In this document: positions 24,079 to 37,800 of the stretch, piece by piece
Layout of the letters: the number at the start of each line of letters is the position of its first letter
Numbering within the stretch: position 1 is the first letter of the stretch
Assembly (NCBI GenBank): GCA_947846985.1
Contig: CANTUZ010000001.1
Location: 113,849,757 to 113,913,756, forward strand
Origin: Fratercula arctica
Taxonomy: Eukaryota; Chordata; Aves; Charadriiformes; Alcidae
Length of the DNA stretch: 64,000 nt
Direction: 5' to 3'
The notes under the pieces: generated by a model
Database searches by the model: none
What the model saw: only the letters and a program-made list of their open reading frames with translations
Told to the model about the DNA's origin: nothing
Translations under genes and position numbers: made by a program

Positions 24079-25500
24079 AGCAGCCTCCCTTGAAACTCTG
24101 CTCTTACTGGTAGCATCCAGCGTTCACCCCTGCTTGCGCCTACCCTTCTCTCAATCCTTCCTGCATAGCTGGAGCCAGCTGCTCTATTTTATCATCAACC
24201 CTTTCCTTAACCTGCCGTGCAAGCCTGTTAGGAGGCAAAAATAAACATAATTCTTTAAACCCTGTTGCCCAGCTCCTTAACTGTAATCCTTGCCTGAAGT
24301 GCAGCCTAAACCAGAGTGCATCGACCTCTTTCTCCTGCAAAAACACCCATGTGCCAGTGGGTTTTGTCAGCAGAAGTCCTAAAGGTCCTGCAGGCAACCG
24401 TCAATAAATCTTATTCTTCAGATCAGCATGAGCTATAGGCACTCACTACAAGTTACATGCTCAGCTTCCAAGTCTGCCAGTGCTGGAGTCCCATAAATCC
24501 CATTTGGCTGCCCCAGCAGTGCAGAGTCACAATGTGCAGGGAGTCACTGTCCTCCCTCCTGTTTCCCATGCAACAGCCAGAGCAGCAGATGTGACTCTCC
24601 CCAGCCCACCCTCCTCCCTGCCCCACCACTATCCTTCCATCTGCCTCCTCCTCCCATGTCTGGGCCAGACCTCATCCTTGGGATCAAAGATTTCAACTTT
24701 GTCTCTACCAGTGACAAACCTTGAGCATATTCTGTCTCAGGTGTTAGTGCCTCCAGTACTAACTAAGGTATTAGCTGCTACAGAGACTTTTCCCACAGCA
24801 GAAACCCTCCCTGGCACTAGCTTTCATCTAGCCATGTGGGTCCTGTGGTATTTACAAGTAAATCTACTTCCTCAGGCTTTTTAAGCATAAATCATAAACC
24901 CAATACTAGCAGTAGCCACATCCTCAGCAACCCGCATAGCAGTCCATGGCTAGTCATGAGCCACGTGTATCATCTCCACCATTCATCTCCACCATTCCTC
25001 CAAACTCTTCCTCTTCTGCAAAATCCTCCCTAACCTGAAGGTTATGGTTAAGCTGAGGGCCAGCAGGATCCCCCTACCCAGCACTCTTCCATCACTGCAT
25101 CGCTGTGCCCTCTTCGCTGTGCCTCTTGTCCAGACAAAGTAGCTTGAGAAGAACAAGCCCAGTAGGGTAGGAGAGAATATTGGCTCACCTCACTCCTTCC
25201 TAGAAAAATAAGGCCTGCCACAGACACATTTTAGCTGGTCTGCTTCGTGTTATAGTCCCCGCAAGCAAGATTAGATGCTGTCAGAGATGGAGATGACAGC
25301 ACTTGCTAGGAGCAGTCCTGGAGCAGTCTCAGTCTTCACAGGAACCACCCTGGGGACAGTGTCAGACCTCCTTTGCAACACATGATGCAAGATACAGTGA
25401 CAGCAACTATCAGGTCACACATTTCTGAAAACACACAGCCAGGTGTCCAGGCCTTGACAGGTGCCACGTTGGCTAAAAGAGGCTTCAAACAACAGGATCT
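24079..25500. other. GC-richer non-coding segment, unassigned
   Basis: Base composition is less AT-rich than average, with C-rich runs on the plus strand at about 24590-24660. A 134-codon plus frame (24480-24884) is Pro-, Ser- and Leu-rich without any domain. CATCTCCACCATT is exactly duplicated in tandem at 24971-24983 and 24984-24996. No splice-bounded exon or repeat family is recognised. Confidence 0.45.
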
Positions 25501-28500
25501 GTCTTAAAAAGCCTGGGATCATTCCTGTTTGAATTTCCTTGCTTAGGGGGTTTGCTATTGTAAGACTGCTAACCTGAAATTTGACACACAAAAGGGAAAA
25601 AAAACAGTACTCAATTAGTATTTTCCTCCTGACTAGGCAGGCTTGCAGTCCTTCCCTAACTCTCCATCAGGATAATGTGACATTTGGTTAGACCTTATGA
25701 CTTCTGGCTTAAGCAGTACCAAGCTCCAACCTTGGAAACTATTTCAAGAGGTGGTGGAAAGGTGTTCAGGAAAGGGAAGCATTACTCATGATTGACAAGT
25801 AAGCAGTTGTGTCTGCAGAAGCCAAGGGGGAGGGTATGAGCCTGAGATTTAAGAGAGTAAAATAATGAGATTAAACACTTCTTTGCCTTTTCATTATACA
25901 TCCGGTTTTCTTAGAGATTTTTTTTTTCTGTGGGAATCTGAATATGAAACTGTGAGATGTTCTGCATATTGCCCTCTTAGCTCACAGCTTTTATCTGTAA
26001 TTTTGCAGCATCAAGTCTTGGCTTCATATTCTTGAACTGTCAATAAACAATAGTGGAAAATTTATAGTGGAGTGAGTGTGCAATAGAATTCTCATAAAAG
26101 TAATAATAATAAATAGATTCCCTTACTCCCAAACAATATGGTCTATGGGCACTTACATATTTTCAGTGTAAAATTGATTTGACTAATCTGTATGAACACT
26201 GTGTACTTAAAATCAATTGCATTTTTTCCATTTTAAAATGTTCAGATTTTGAAGACTGCTTTTCCTGCTACCTGTACATTCCTACCATTTGTAATGTAAA
26301 GGGATGCTGATGACGGTGAAAATTTTGTTTTCTGTGTGCTGGAAAGAAGTGAAAAACCCTGTTTCAATTATGGTTAATTAGGGTAGCTTTGCCTAACTTT
26401 ACCCCCTCGTATTGAAAATGCACGCCTCATTCAAGCCTCTCGTCCTTCTTTGACCTCTCCTTGCTTACCTAATGTTTTATTCATTAGTGAGATATGGCAG
26501 GAAATGTCATGTCATTAGTGTTGAATTCGTCTGCTTTGAAGAACATCTACCACTTTGTGAAGGATTGTATGGATTCTTCCATTAACAAATCAACGGACTT
26601 ACCTCTTTTAAAAAGTCGTTAACCCATTGTTACTACCGATAGCATGTTGCTTCTTCAAGGCAAATATTTAAATATTAATAAGATTTAGGTCCTAAAAGTT
26701 TCTAATAATGTGAAAGCACTTCCACAGGACCTGTAGTCTGATCAGTATCTACCTCCCCCGCCTCCCTTTCCTTATTGTTAGATGCTCAGTTTTTCAGATG
26801 TGTTATACATGGTAAATTGGTGAGATATATCTTGAAATACCCAACTTTTCTGTGATATACATCTGCTCCAGAGAACTGGCAAGCCTAAAAAGTTCAGCTG
26901 CGAATGCGTCAGCCTGAACCTAAAAAGTACAGATTGGAGGTAGTGACTCATTAGTTCACGATGGAGTAGCTTTGTGGAGCCAACTTTTTCCTACATTACA
27001 TAGATCTGGGAGAAAAAGTTGGGGGGTTGGGGGCTGTTTTGGTTTTTTTGTTTATGTGTAGACTTCCATTCCACATTAGCCTCTAGTTTTGTATAAAATT
27101 AACTAAATCTAGCTGTCTTCACAGTGGGGAAAATCTTCAGAAAAGGCACTTAATAAACTCCTTGGTCTATCATTCACTTTTTTCTTGGAATTTGCTAAGA
27201 TAGGCTCAAGCGTGTATAGGTACCCCCACACCCCCTAAGAAGGAAAAAAAGAAAATTTCTCTGCAGAGACCGATCTGATGAGTTTGTATGTGTGTGCATT
27301 TACTTAAGCAGCGAGAAACTGGATGAAGTGCAAGTGACCCTCCTTAACATTAAAAAGTTGTCTGGTTTCTGATCCATAGTGAAAGAGAACACTGGAAAAT
27401 TTCAAATCTTTCCACAGAGAATGGATAACAGATAGTGCAGCTACCTCAGCTGTCACAGGTGAGGTGGCCCACAGCAATTGGAGCAAATGAGAAATACTGT
27501 AGTTTTTAGTCATAGAAAAAGGCTAGCCATCAGGAGTTTGTAGCCTGTGGTTGGAGGTTGCAGAGATGAATGTTTGTGTCTGAGAATAAATAATAGCAGC
27601 AATAGTCTGTGAATTACACTGGAATATAGTAATTACCATGCAGGATCAGATTTGTACCTCATCTTTAATCAAAACAAGGCAGAAGACTAAGGTGGCCACC
27701 CTGCATTGGAGAAGAATTAGGAAGAGGAGAGTATTTTATATATTTGGCAGTAGAAACTGAACTGCATGTTTTTTGAGCTATAACACACAATTTTTTTTTA
27801 ATCTAAACCATAGTGTGAAGCATAGACACTTTTAATGGATAGAAAGATGTGGTTTAGTACATGATTAGGTAAAAGAGCTTGGAAAGCTTGTCCTTAAAAA
27901 TATTTTCATTCAGGCGAAATCCAGACATCTTTACCTAAATCTGTACTCTCTCTAATAAATTTTCTGTCCTCAATGTAAAAGAAAGTTGGTTATTTCTCAC
28001 TTCACTGTCTTTTAGAGAAAAATGCAATTACTTTCAGGTACAAAGCAAAAATAACCAATGCACAGTATTTTCAAAATTCCTTGGTTTCAATAGCATTAAA
28101 AATTAATTTCATCATAAAAGAAGTCCTACTTTTTCCTTATTTAATTATAAACCTCTCTACAATGTTCTCAAATACACTAACAAGAAAATGCCCTTTGTGC
28201 AGAAAGGTAAAAAGTGATTTATCACTGCATATAAAAACAATGTGCTCGAGATGTAAGCTCAGCCAGGCTGCTGGCTAATTTTTCTAAACTGCTGCAGCTT
28301 TTGTGTATGGCTTCAGATTGGAGTCCTGAACTGAAACGTAGTTTAGCAGAATGGAGAGTAATTCTTTGACTGCACATCACCATTAAATAAATCTGTTTCA
28401 AAAAGTACCTCTGACAGTGGCATCCTTTGGAGCTGTATTCACCAGGACCCCACAAACACCAGCCAATTTTGAAAACATTGAGTAGAAGTTGAGACTCTTA

Positions 28501-29570
28501 TATTGCCCAAATCATATCTTATCTTCCTTTTACAATGGTACTTGCCCTTACAAATATCCACTTTCTGTTAAGTTGTATCAGTTGCAGAAGTGATTCTTTC
28601 TTGTACGTTCTTGCAACTTTGAGGAAACTCTGGTGAGAATTTGCTTTGGCTGAGAGGGAGCTTTCACTCTGGTTGCATCCTGCTCGCGTTCTCCTCCCTG
28701 CGCCTCCCTGGCAGCAGCTCTCGACGTTTGCTCCAATGCCAACCAGCATTGCTGAAAAACAGATCAAACAATGATGGAAATATTCCTAGGCTGGCTGAAG
28801 CTATTTGTCTTCAAAAAGTACTTACAAAGAAAACAATCCAAACCAGTGAAAGATAATAGAAACACCTCCCACTTATGCTAGGTCTACAGGCTGTTTATTT
28901 GCCTTCTCAGGAAGAAAAATATAATCAGTACTTTTAGCAGGCCCCAGTGATATCCATCACCATTTCTATACCCTACACAGAAATTTTTCCCCAAAAGCTA
29001 TTCATACAGCAGCATCTGCATCAGGAAGAAAGGAGTTAAACAGTGGGAGCAGGTTTCTGTAACCTGCTGTGGTGTCCAGTACCCCAAACTCTGATAGTAA
29101 AGATGAACCAACACAAAAGTTGTCTGTCTCCCAATCAGTGACCAAGCCACTGATAAAGTTTACAGTGAGATTTCCTCACTTTTGCCAATAACTTTGTCTA
29201 CATTAAGCTCTACATTAAAACAGTGTCACCGTTTCAGGAAAGTTTGAGCTATACATCACTTTGCTAAAAGAGTATTATGTAGGACTAAAATGCTGCCTGC
29301 TTTAAAGATACGCCCTTGATAGGCAAGACATTTCTCTGTGAGACAGACAACATACTTAGTCTACCTGTTGTACCAGTCAAGAAAAGGCATATAAATTTTA
29401 AAATCCTAGGCCCTGTCCCCTGTCTGTTAGTCCCTGCCTTTCCTCACTAGAATTGCTCTGAGTGATTAAATGACAAAAAACCCTAAGTCATTTCAGTAAC
29501 ACAGCTTTCACAGAGAGATACTGGTGTACATCATGAGTTCAGATGATCAAGAACCAGCATGTTACATCAA
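25501..29570. other. AT-rich non-coding DNA with a possible conserved block
   Basis: No gene is recognised. The part at roughly 26180-26650 has low-complexity-free sequence with repeated homeodomain-type cores (GGTTAATTAGGG at about 26371, CATTAGTG twice near 26482-26520), typical in style of vertebrate conserved non-coding elements; conservation itself is untested. G-runs occur at 27020-27038. Short frames (28081-28278, 28519-28767) carry no domain. Confidence 0.4.
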
Positions 29571-30120
29571 CAAGTCTATTTAAGACGACTGAAATTGTTA
29601 TTTTCCTTCAATTCTGAGGAGGCAGAGGCACTTAATTATTTCCTTAACTAAATCACATATTGTTTTTCAAATGACTTAGGAAAAAATTTTTTCATCCCCC
29701 AAAATTAAAGCCTAAAATTTGGCATGGGAGGGACAGACAGAGATGTGCAACTCTGTTTAAAATTTTGTTGATAGGTTAGAAAAGGAGGTCATTTTACTGC
29801 ATATTTCCTTATCTGAATTAATAAAAAAAAATCATTTCTCCTTGAAAATGAAGTTCAAGCTCTTTATTAGTCTTAATCAAGAATTTTCCTGATCTGTCAA
29901 GGGTTGACAGACAAGTCCTGAAAATTGTGACAAAACTCTGCGGCTTTCATTAAATGTCTGAAGATAATTAAATTCCCTCTGGCTCAGTTTTGCCATTTTT
30001 TGAAACTGCTGAGTCACCTTTTCACCTTGTTGCAGGGCCTGAAGAAAGCAAGCTTTGAAAGAACAGAATATTTTTATAAAAGCAGATGGAGGGGCATTTA
30101 TGTTAACTTCTTTCCTCTAC
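29571..30120. promoter_or_regulatory. Possible conserved non-coding (enhancer-like) element
   Basis: The block contains a dense set of factor-type motifs: TTAATTATTTCC near 29631, an exact inverted repeat TCTGTCAA / TTGACAGA (29893-29900 and 29904-29911) whose TGACAG cores match the TALE homeodomain (MEIS/TGIF) preference, AGATAATTAAATT near 29962-29974, and TGCTGAGTCA at 30007-30016, a MAF/AP-1-type site. The motif matches are direct readings, and enhancer activity is inference. No open frame of note crosses the block. Confidence 0.25.
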
Positions 30121-33100
30121 TTATGCAATTTACAGAGGAATGATCCACACAGAGAAGTGCAAAGCAACTCTGCCTGCTTGGCCTTGCTTATTTTGTCTTA
30201 TCTTCTTAGATGTCAACCCATCAAATAAGTTAGGGCTAACATAAAGTGCCCTTCCATGTAGTTCATGGGCTCACATGGAAACTTTTAGGTTCTTTATGAT
30301 ATTACATTTATCTTTACGAGAGAAAGTTCTCTCAGTCATGGTTAATCAATGCCCGGGAACCCTAAATTGTTATAAACGTGTATCCATTATTTTGATTTGT
30401 GTTTCATAATTGATTCATGCTGAAGCAAAAGAGGGGGAAATGCATGCTGACATAATGTTGTTCTATTGCTACTTAAGTTATGTAATTCCTTAAGCTTATT
30501 AGTCAAATTGCTACCCGTTGTTGACATTAAGTAACAGTAATGTTTGCAGATGGTTAGGGCTCCAAATGTTACCATTACTATTTCCACACTCACAGGAAGC
30601 ACTCGTATGGTATACGTGAGGATACAATGACAGTACTCAGAAGTTCACAGTCTAATAGAAACAACAAAAATCTTGTGGAGGGGGAAAATATAATTCTGCA
30701 ACTGCAATCTGGCAACTTTTGGAGTTTAGAAGTGATCCCTGTTTGCAACTGTTCCTTCTCTTGTGCTTTTATAAACCAACTAACTGTGTGTAGTCCTCAT
30801 GGTAGAAATGGATCTTTAGGAACAGTGTACAACAGAGAAATCGGCAGAAAAGTTAGTCTTTCATCCTGTTCAACAAAAAAACCAATTTTCCCTTGCCATA
30901 ATATGAGGAGAGCTGTGGAAGCCAGGCTAACTTCCTGGAGCAGCAGAGGTCGAAGCAAAGCATCCATCCAGTCTGCAGCAAGACAGGTTGGGCAGCCTCA
31001 TCTTTCTGCTGCTCCTGCCCATCCCTGCTTTAAATCCTCATCTGCAATTAGTGACGACATGTTCTAATCCTCTTCATACAAGCTATCAGAGGATTGTAAT
31101 TTCATATGGGAAATACCAGGGGAAGAAAAACTCAGAAAAAAATTCCTTCTTTCTTACAAAAGCATTCAAAAACAAAGAAGGAAGAACTAAAAATAAAAAG
31201 CAGACAGACTGCATGGGAAGGTTTGTTTAGAACTAAATACCTTCAGAAAAACAACTGGGCTTTCCATTTATTGCTGTTCCTTTGTGGGATTGCAATCTTG
31301 TTTGAGGGTGCAATATATGCCTGCAAAATAATGTCATACAGAAGTAGTCATACTTGTGAGTAGATATTATCCTCTTTAGGTAATAAAAGAAATAATAATA
31401 ATAATCAGATTTCTTTCTAGAATTGAATGGTAGCTTAAAAATTGTCAACAAAAATTACTCATAAAGATCATCCTACATATTTAACCCTTCACTTACTGTT
31501 CACTTTAATTTTTGCTGCCACCTTCTTCACAATCAGATGGCAAATATTTCTTTGAAGTTCATGGCAATGAACATTTGAAAGGAATAATTTCTTTATAGAC
31601 AGATGATGTTATGTAATGCTGCATCCTCAGCTTCAAGCTCAGAAACACTGTGCTCAGAAAAATTATCTTTTTTATTACTATTATTATGCCTATGCAGAGT
31701 AAACACATTTTGAGCATATTTCTTTTTCTTTCATTTATGGCAGGGAGTTTTTGACATTTGAGCATAGGCTCTTCCTTCCTATTTTATGCATTTGCCCTCT
31801 GGTCATTGTCAACCCCTGCAGTCAGAATAACGAATTCCTCTTTATTGCACTGTCAGTATGCTGTCATTATTCTGGATTTTTTCTTCTCCAGGAAGTCTGT
31901 TTTGTAAGTTTTTTTTAAAAAGATGTACTACATATGTGTTCAGGATTTATAGGACTATACTGATCCATCATTTTCTGACACAGCCAATGTAGTCACTGTA
32001 AATTTAATGCAAAAGAGAATTCTCATCCAACTATGGACATCAAGACATATTGAGAAATATTATCTACTTCTAAATCCTTGTCCCTTTTATACAGGAAACA
32101 CAAACTCAGCTCAAGATCACAGATTGATTTCTCTTTGCCTTTGCAGTAAGGCTGTCGTTTTCTTTATGCCACCTCCAGTTCCTGCTGGCTTTGGAGAAAA
32201 CAAGAATTTGTGTGTGTGATTCTGAACCTAGGTCTTCTGCAACATAGTAAATGGTGGTGACAGTTGAGCTTTTAAAACAGCTGTCAGATTCACATAAAGC
32301 TGTTTTTTTTCCCATAATTATCTTAGCAAAAGACACCATTTTAAAAGTCTTATTTAGCATCCTCCACACAGTAAGAAAGTCACTTTTAGTCTTGTCATGG
32401 AATTACTGCAGATGCTATTTTGAACTACAAAAAAGCTTGCCTTCATATTCCACACATTTCACAAGACTTTTTCCATTGCTTTTCACAAGACCAAAGCACT
32501 CATAATATCAATGTCTTTGCTAGGAAAGGAGGGCTGGAATTGATAGTTCTGCTTTTTGGTTACTGGCAGACCTCAATCTGACATAATATTCAGACTTGAA
32601 GCAGGAGAACTCTGAGGCTTGAGAAGCAACGGAAGCAATAAATATGCTTCAGAGATGGAGGCAGGTCCAGAATTACTTCTGCTGCCTTAATTTCCTAAAG
32701 GTACTTGCTGTCATACATAAACTGAGATTATTGGGATTTTGAGCAGATGTGAAATGATTTTATATTGGGTAAAAAGAGGTTTGTTTATGTTGTGAAATAT
32801 TAAGTCCTGATATGGACAACACAACCCTCTGCATCTGTTAAAATCTTGGCTTCTGTTTATTAAACAAAATAGTTAGTGCATAGGATTTCAGGCAATTTCC
32901 TAATTTTTCCCTTTAGCTGGGGATGTTCTGCCATAACAAAAATTACCCTGGTTGTAAATTACGTATCAATGGTTCCAAAGGTCCTTATTTCTGCAGTTCT
33001 GCAACATCTTCCTCTCCAATCTCAGTTTATAGGAATCACTATTCTAAAAACAGCCTCAGTTAATGACTGAATATTAATTTATTTTTTTAAATGTTCTTAG

Positions 33101-34832
33101 AAAGCTAAAAGAAAGCATAATCCCATACAAATTTTACCTGCTGTCTATGGAGGATTATCCTGGCAAATGTCTGTTCAGTTCCTGTGCTGAACCTCTAGGT
33201 CCAGGGTACTTACATTTTAATTAAACTGAAAATGATGGGAGGTGAAACAGCTCCATCCATATTACTTACTATATCATCAACAAGGACTCCCACATCCACC
33301 CTCCCTTCCCATCCGGACAAGATCTTCACAAGCGCTTGTAGGCATCTTGCAAATCTGCCTGTGCAGGAATGTCTGGCAGCACCCCAAGCCAGATAACAAG
33401 GTGCAAATAGCAATCTAAGCACCCAGGTGTCCTCCTGGTCCCCTTCACAGGACACTGCCTCCCCATTTCAGACAAGAATGAGGTTATTGGATAGCGTGCC
33501 AACAGGAAAATTCTCGACTACATGAGCACACACATTGCAGAAATATTCCTTTTTGCATAAAAAGACCAGGAGAGAAAAAGGGAGCACAATTAGGAAGGGC
33601 CTGAGTGCAAAGAGGCAACTGCTTGCAAACACAGTTGAGATAAGGAGGATGAAAATATGAAGATGCAGGAGTTGGAAGGAAAGGAGAGTGGGAAAAGGAT
33701 AGACTATAGACAGAAGGCATGTACAAAAAGGTCTTAGAGTTTGACAAGAAATAGAGCCAAACAAAGTCTCTGAGGTGTGTAGGTGCTACCTAGACATTCC
33801 GATACCTATAATTTCTTACCTTGGAATGAAACATAGCATATAATAAAGCCAGTTTCCCCTCCCTCCACCCCTTAAGACAGAAATCCTTTTGAGCATTTTA
33901 AGTTCACCCTTAAATTATGCCAGCTCTCGGACACTCTTGCATTCTCGTACAGAACATAGTTTTGCCATGTCCGATGGAGTGTGTTTAGGGAAGAGGATGC
34001 AGGCAACGGTTATGCTAAGAACTTCCAAGGAAAACCAGGCAAGAGGGTTACTCTGCCTCTACCTTGATCAGTTGTTGCTGATCATCTGTCGAATGCTTAA
34101 TGAGAAACAGCTAAGTACATTATTACTCACATCTTGAGTGCTGCATATTTCCGTAGCAGGTCATGCTGGTCACTCTACTTTCTGTCCTTCCTGGCCTTGA
34201 ACAGAGATAGAGAAATCTGCATTGCAAAGGAGGGGAGGGAAAGCGAGAGAGCGTGAGCACTCATTTTAGTATTTAAACTCTATTTTTGCTGCCAATAAGT
34301 TAGATTTTGAAGGTTAATGCTCTGTACTGAGAAAAATTTAAGTCTCGCATCTACCAGTAGCGTGGGTACAAAAGTACTAACAGCATTTACTTTTCCATGT
34401 TTTTTTAATACATAGACTGATGTTATAATTCATGATTTGCTGTGTGCCTCCCAGCACCCAGGGAGGCCATTGCCATTCCTCTAGCAGTAACGAAACCCAG
34501 ACTTCCTGAAGTTGCACTGACAACCTCGAGAAACCATGCCATTGACTGTCGTAGCCTAGGCCATAATGTCCTGTAGATGGTACAACAAACAGGTCTGTAG
34601 ACATCCTCAAAACCTGCCCCACACAGCTTTGAGCTGTAAGAACTCATCTGGTACCACGTCACAGCCAAATGGTAGTAGAATTATATTCTGGCTAAATCAC
34701 CATGTTATTCGATAATGTGTGAAAAATTATTAGGTTTTATCCTTTTTTCCAGGAAATTAATGATCTTCCCTTATTTCTTTTCTCACTTGGTCTTCTTTTT
34801 GTTCATTTTTCTCTGCAGTAAATAGGATTTGA
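30121..34832. other. Unique AT-rich non-coding DNA
   Basis: No gene is seen. Small items are (AAT)5 at 31391-31405, a purine-rich tract at about 33560-33690 that opens a hydrophobic-looking minus frame (33468-33764), and the perfect 12-bp palindrome ACAAGCGCTTGT at 33328-33339. The 146-codon plus frame at 30627-31067 shows no domain and its translation is not recognised. Confidence 0.5.
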
Positions 34833-34869
34833 CTATTAGCACCTCACTAATGCACTTGGGTGCTAATAG
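34833..34869. repeat. Perfect 11-bp inverted repeat, 15-base loop
   Basis: CTATTAGCACC at 34833-34843 is the exact reverse complement of GGTGCTAATAG at 34859-34869. The loop is 15 bases. It could form a small hairpin in RNA or act as a dyad binding site whose half-sites are spaced about two and a half helical turns apart (26 bases between arm starts). It is shorter than a miRNA precursor. Confidence 0.6.
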
Positions 34870-37800
34870 CATGAGATACGCTAAACCTGCTGGCTTGGCT
34901 ACACAGCGCAGACTTCCTTCTCCTTTTCCTTTTTCTGACCATTGATCTTCAGAAAAGTTCAAAGATGACTTTTTGCTTTCTCACAGGTTTTTGGCAGTAT
35001 CTGGTGTTGGCTAAGGGTGATTTTCCTACTTCCAATCGAATCCCCAGGCTTCCTGGCACAGAGGCACCTTTTCCAAGGCTATCCAAAACACAGGAGATGG
35101 TGAGTTGCTTTCTACCTTCTTACAGAGACTCTACATGTGCATTTGTGAGGGATATACCTACTTTAAAGGTGATCAGATCCATTAAGTTGGGTCATCCATA
35201 GGGGTTCTGTAAAGCATCTTGAACAGAGAGTTTTGCTGAGCTCTGTGAAATTGACCTTTCTGTAAAGTAGTGGAGGAGAAAGAGAGAAAAGTCTGCACTG
35301 TGAAAAGCCTAAAGTAATGGAGGAGGCAAACATAGCCAGGTGAGGGTTGACCTACAGGCTCATTGCAGGCTTAAGTGGGCAATCAACTGGGCAATTAACA
35401 CAGTGCAATGGAAAGCTGCAGACCAGGCAGGGAAAAGATGTCAAAAAGGACAATTAGTTTGAGAGAAGTCAGGCAGTGGCCAACAGAGGGACAACTAAAT
35501 AAATGGAGAACATCCAGCACAGTCTAAGAAGTTCAGGCACTGCAGGAGAAGCTTAGTCTGCAGTCCTAGATCTATCTGACTGACCTTCTCTGCAGCCTTG
35601 GACGTTTAAACACTCAACATCCACTTCAACTGAGGGGGAAAAAAACAATGGTGGCAATATAACGCTTCATTTCACAGATATATTTTAAAGACTTAACCTT
35701 TGTAAGACATTTTGAAGATGAAAAGCACAGCAGCACTCATTACTTTGCTTAACCAAATTTCTCTGTGCCTAGCTGAAACTAAAATCTTTTGATGTTAGCT
35801 CATCACAAAGATATCTTGTGAGATTTTTCTCACTTTTATGTTGGCCTGTGGCCATTTCATGCCACTATATGCTTGTTTTATTTCTGTTTTTCCTATGCGC
35901 AGTCTTTCAAAGAAGTAACTTTTCCCATAGCACTTAAATGTAGTTTTTTAACAACATGAAAGATGAAATCCCCAAATTCTTGTTTCCATAATGATAACAT
36001 TTCATAAAGCACTTACAACTGGTTTGAATACAAAAATATTTAAAAACAGAAGGGTAAAACTTCCTGCAACAGTATCAGGAGACAAGACTGTCATTTAATA
36101 TTGAGATGTCTGGATAATAAACTAAGAAGAAACAAATTAAATTCTTCAGCAGTCAATTGCCTGTGCAAAGGCACACAAAGTATGATTGCTCATAAGTGGA
36201 CCTGAAAATTGCACGAGCTGAGAGGGAGTAGAGCAATGTGCCACCGTTGGACATTCAAAGATATTCTTCCTGGGGTATTTAATCTCATTACTTTTTTTGC
36301 TAGAGGAAGAAACAAAACCTCAAGGCTGATGTTTTTACATGTTTAGCACTCCTTACCCTCGCTTATATCTACACAAGTTCAGAGTCCTTGCATCTCAGGA
36401 TTGTGTCTACACTCTGGGTGTCTGAAAGATCTGGCAAAGTGCGCTTTAAAAGTCTTACAGTGAGGGAGGCAAAGACAAGGTTGCTGTGCTTGTAATAAAA
36501 GAGCAATCAAAGAGTGTCACTGGGTAACTGCAAAACTGATGAAAATTAATTCATCTAATTGTTTGAAGGTAATCTTAATGAAATATACAGATTTTAGTGA
36601 AAAAATAGGTCGGAATACAGGCCAGTTTCAGCCTTTGCAAGCCTCTCCTGCTGCCACGAAGAACATGTACAGAAAGACAAAGTGCCCAAATTTGTATGAT
36701 TTTAAACTTCTAAGTTGGTTTTTAGTTTGGCCAGGAATTCCTCCAACTGCCAAATTAGAGGACGAACGAACCAGGTATTGGAGGTGTATGATGAATGGGA
36801 GCTCTTCTGATCTATGACCTCACCCCATTGCTGCTTAATTTAGCTTTTAAAAAGGCTATTAAAGAATGCATCGTAAATCAGGAGAAATTAATTGCATATC
36901 TGCACGTAGCAAGGAGGAATAACTGTCAAGGCTTCAGGAAAACAGCAAGGTAGATGATGCTCTTTGTCTCTAACAGCATTTTAGCCTGGGAGTTGTGTGC
37001 TAGACTGCATGAAATGCGTGCTCTGGTCCATACTGGGTTCAGCTATGAAAGTTAGCAGCATCTGAACCAACTGCAGGTAGGGGGTTAATGTCTCTCAGTG
37101 CAGCTGTGTCCATAAAAGTGCAGTATAAAACTCATCCTTTTCTGTATCTGGGAAGTTCATCAGATGTGGGGAATGTTTGATTTGAAACTTCTCTCTGCTT
37201 TTCTCTCACCATTTTTAAAACCTACTTTCTTTCTTACTACATGTTGCTTTGTATCTCATACAACAGAAATTTTGGCTATTCATTAATTCTACTATAATAC
37301 CTGAGGTGACATTATAGAGAGAAATTACCTGGTAGGAGAAAATGGAAGGGAAGGCTTTTTCCCTTTTTTTGATGGAAATGGGCTTGCTGGCTGCATGCTA
37401 GTTTCCAAAAGACAATGACAGACTGGCAGCTTAAAGAAAACAGGTCTTGACAGCACACTTTAGTGCACCGAATGTTTTATAACAGTTTGTGTCATATAAA
37501 GCACTTTCATACTATCTCTGCTGCAGCAGCAAAGGGTTGCTCTGTCCCAGGCAGAACCTTTTGTCTTTGCATAGTCGCAGGAGTCAATGGAGCCAGATAC
37601 CAGAATTCTAAGACTTGTCTCTAGCTGGATGTATGCAAAGTGTCAGCTTCTCCCGTAAACCCTCTCTGTATTCCTGTCAGCACAGCCCAGCAGACAGGCA
37701 GGGATGCAGAGAAGTATCAGGCATGTACCACTGTTATGTTAGTGCCCCATTTTGTTTAATACTGGGCTGACTTGCTGAGGAAAAGAAACAACATAAGCAA

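Noticed and set aside
24480..24884. 134-codon Pro/Ser/Leu-rich plus frame
   Set aside because: It reflects C-rich local composition. No recognisable domain or splice signals.
24971..24996. Exact 13-bp tandem duplication CATCTCCACCATT
   Set aside because: A single short duplication in C-rich sequence is common and carries no further signal; it is recorded only as part of the region.
30627..31067. 146-codon plus frame
   Set aside because: No domain or homologous family recognised, no exon signals at the edges, and length within chance expectation.
33468..33764. Hydrophobic 98-codon minus-strand frame that looks like a membrane protein
   Set aside because: A purine-rich plus strand forces Leu/Phe/Ser codons on the other strand. 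A second minus frame (33484-33747) is open over the same bases, which points to composition, not coding.
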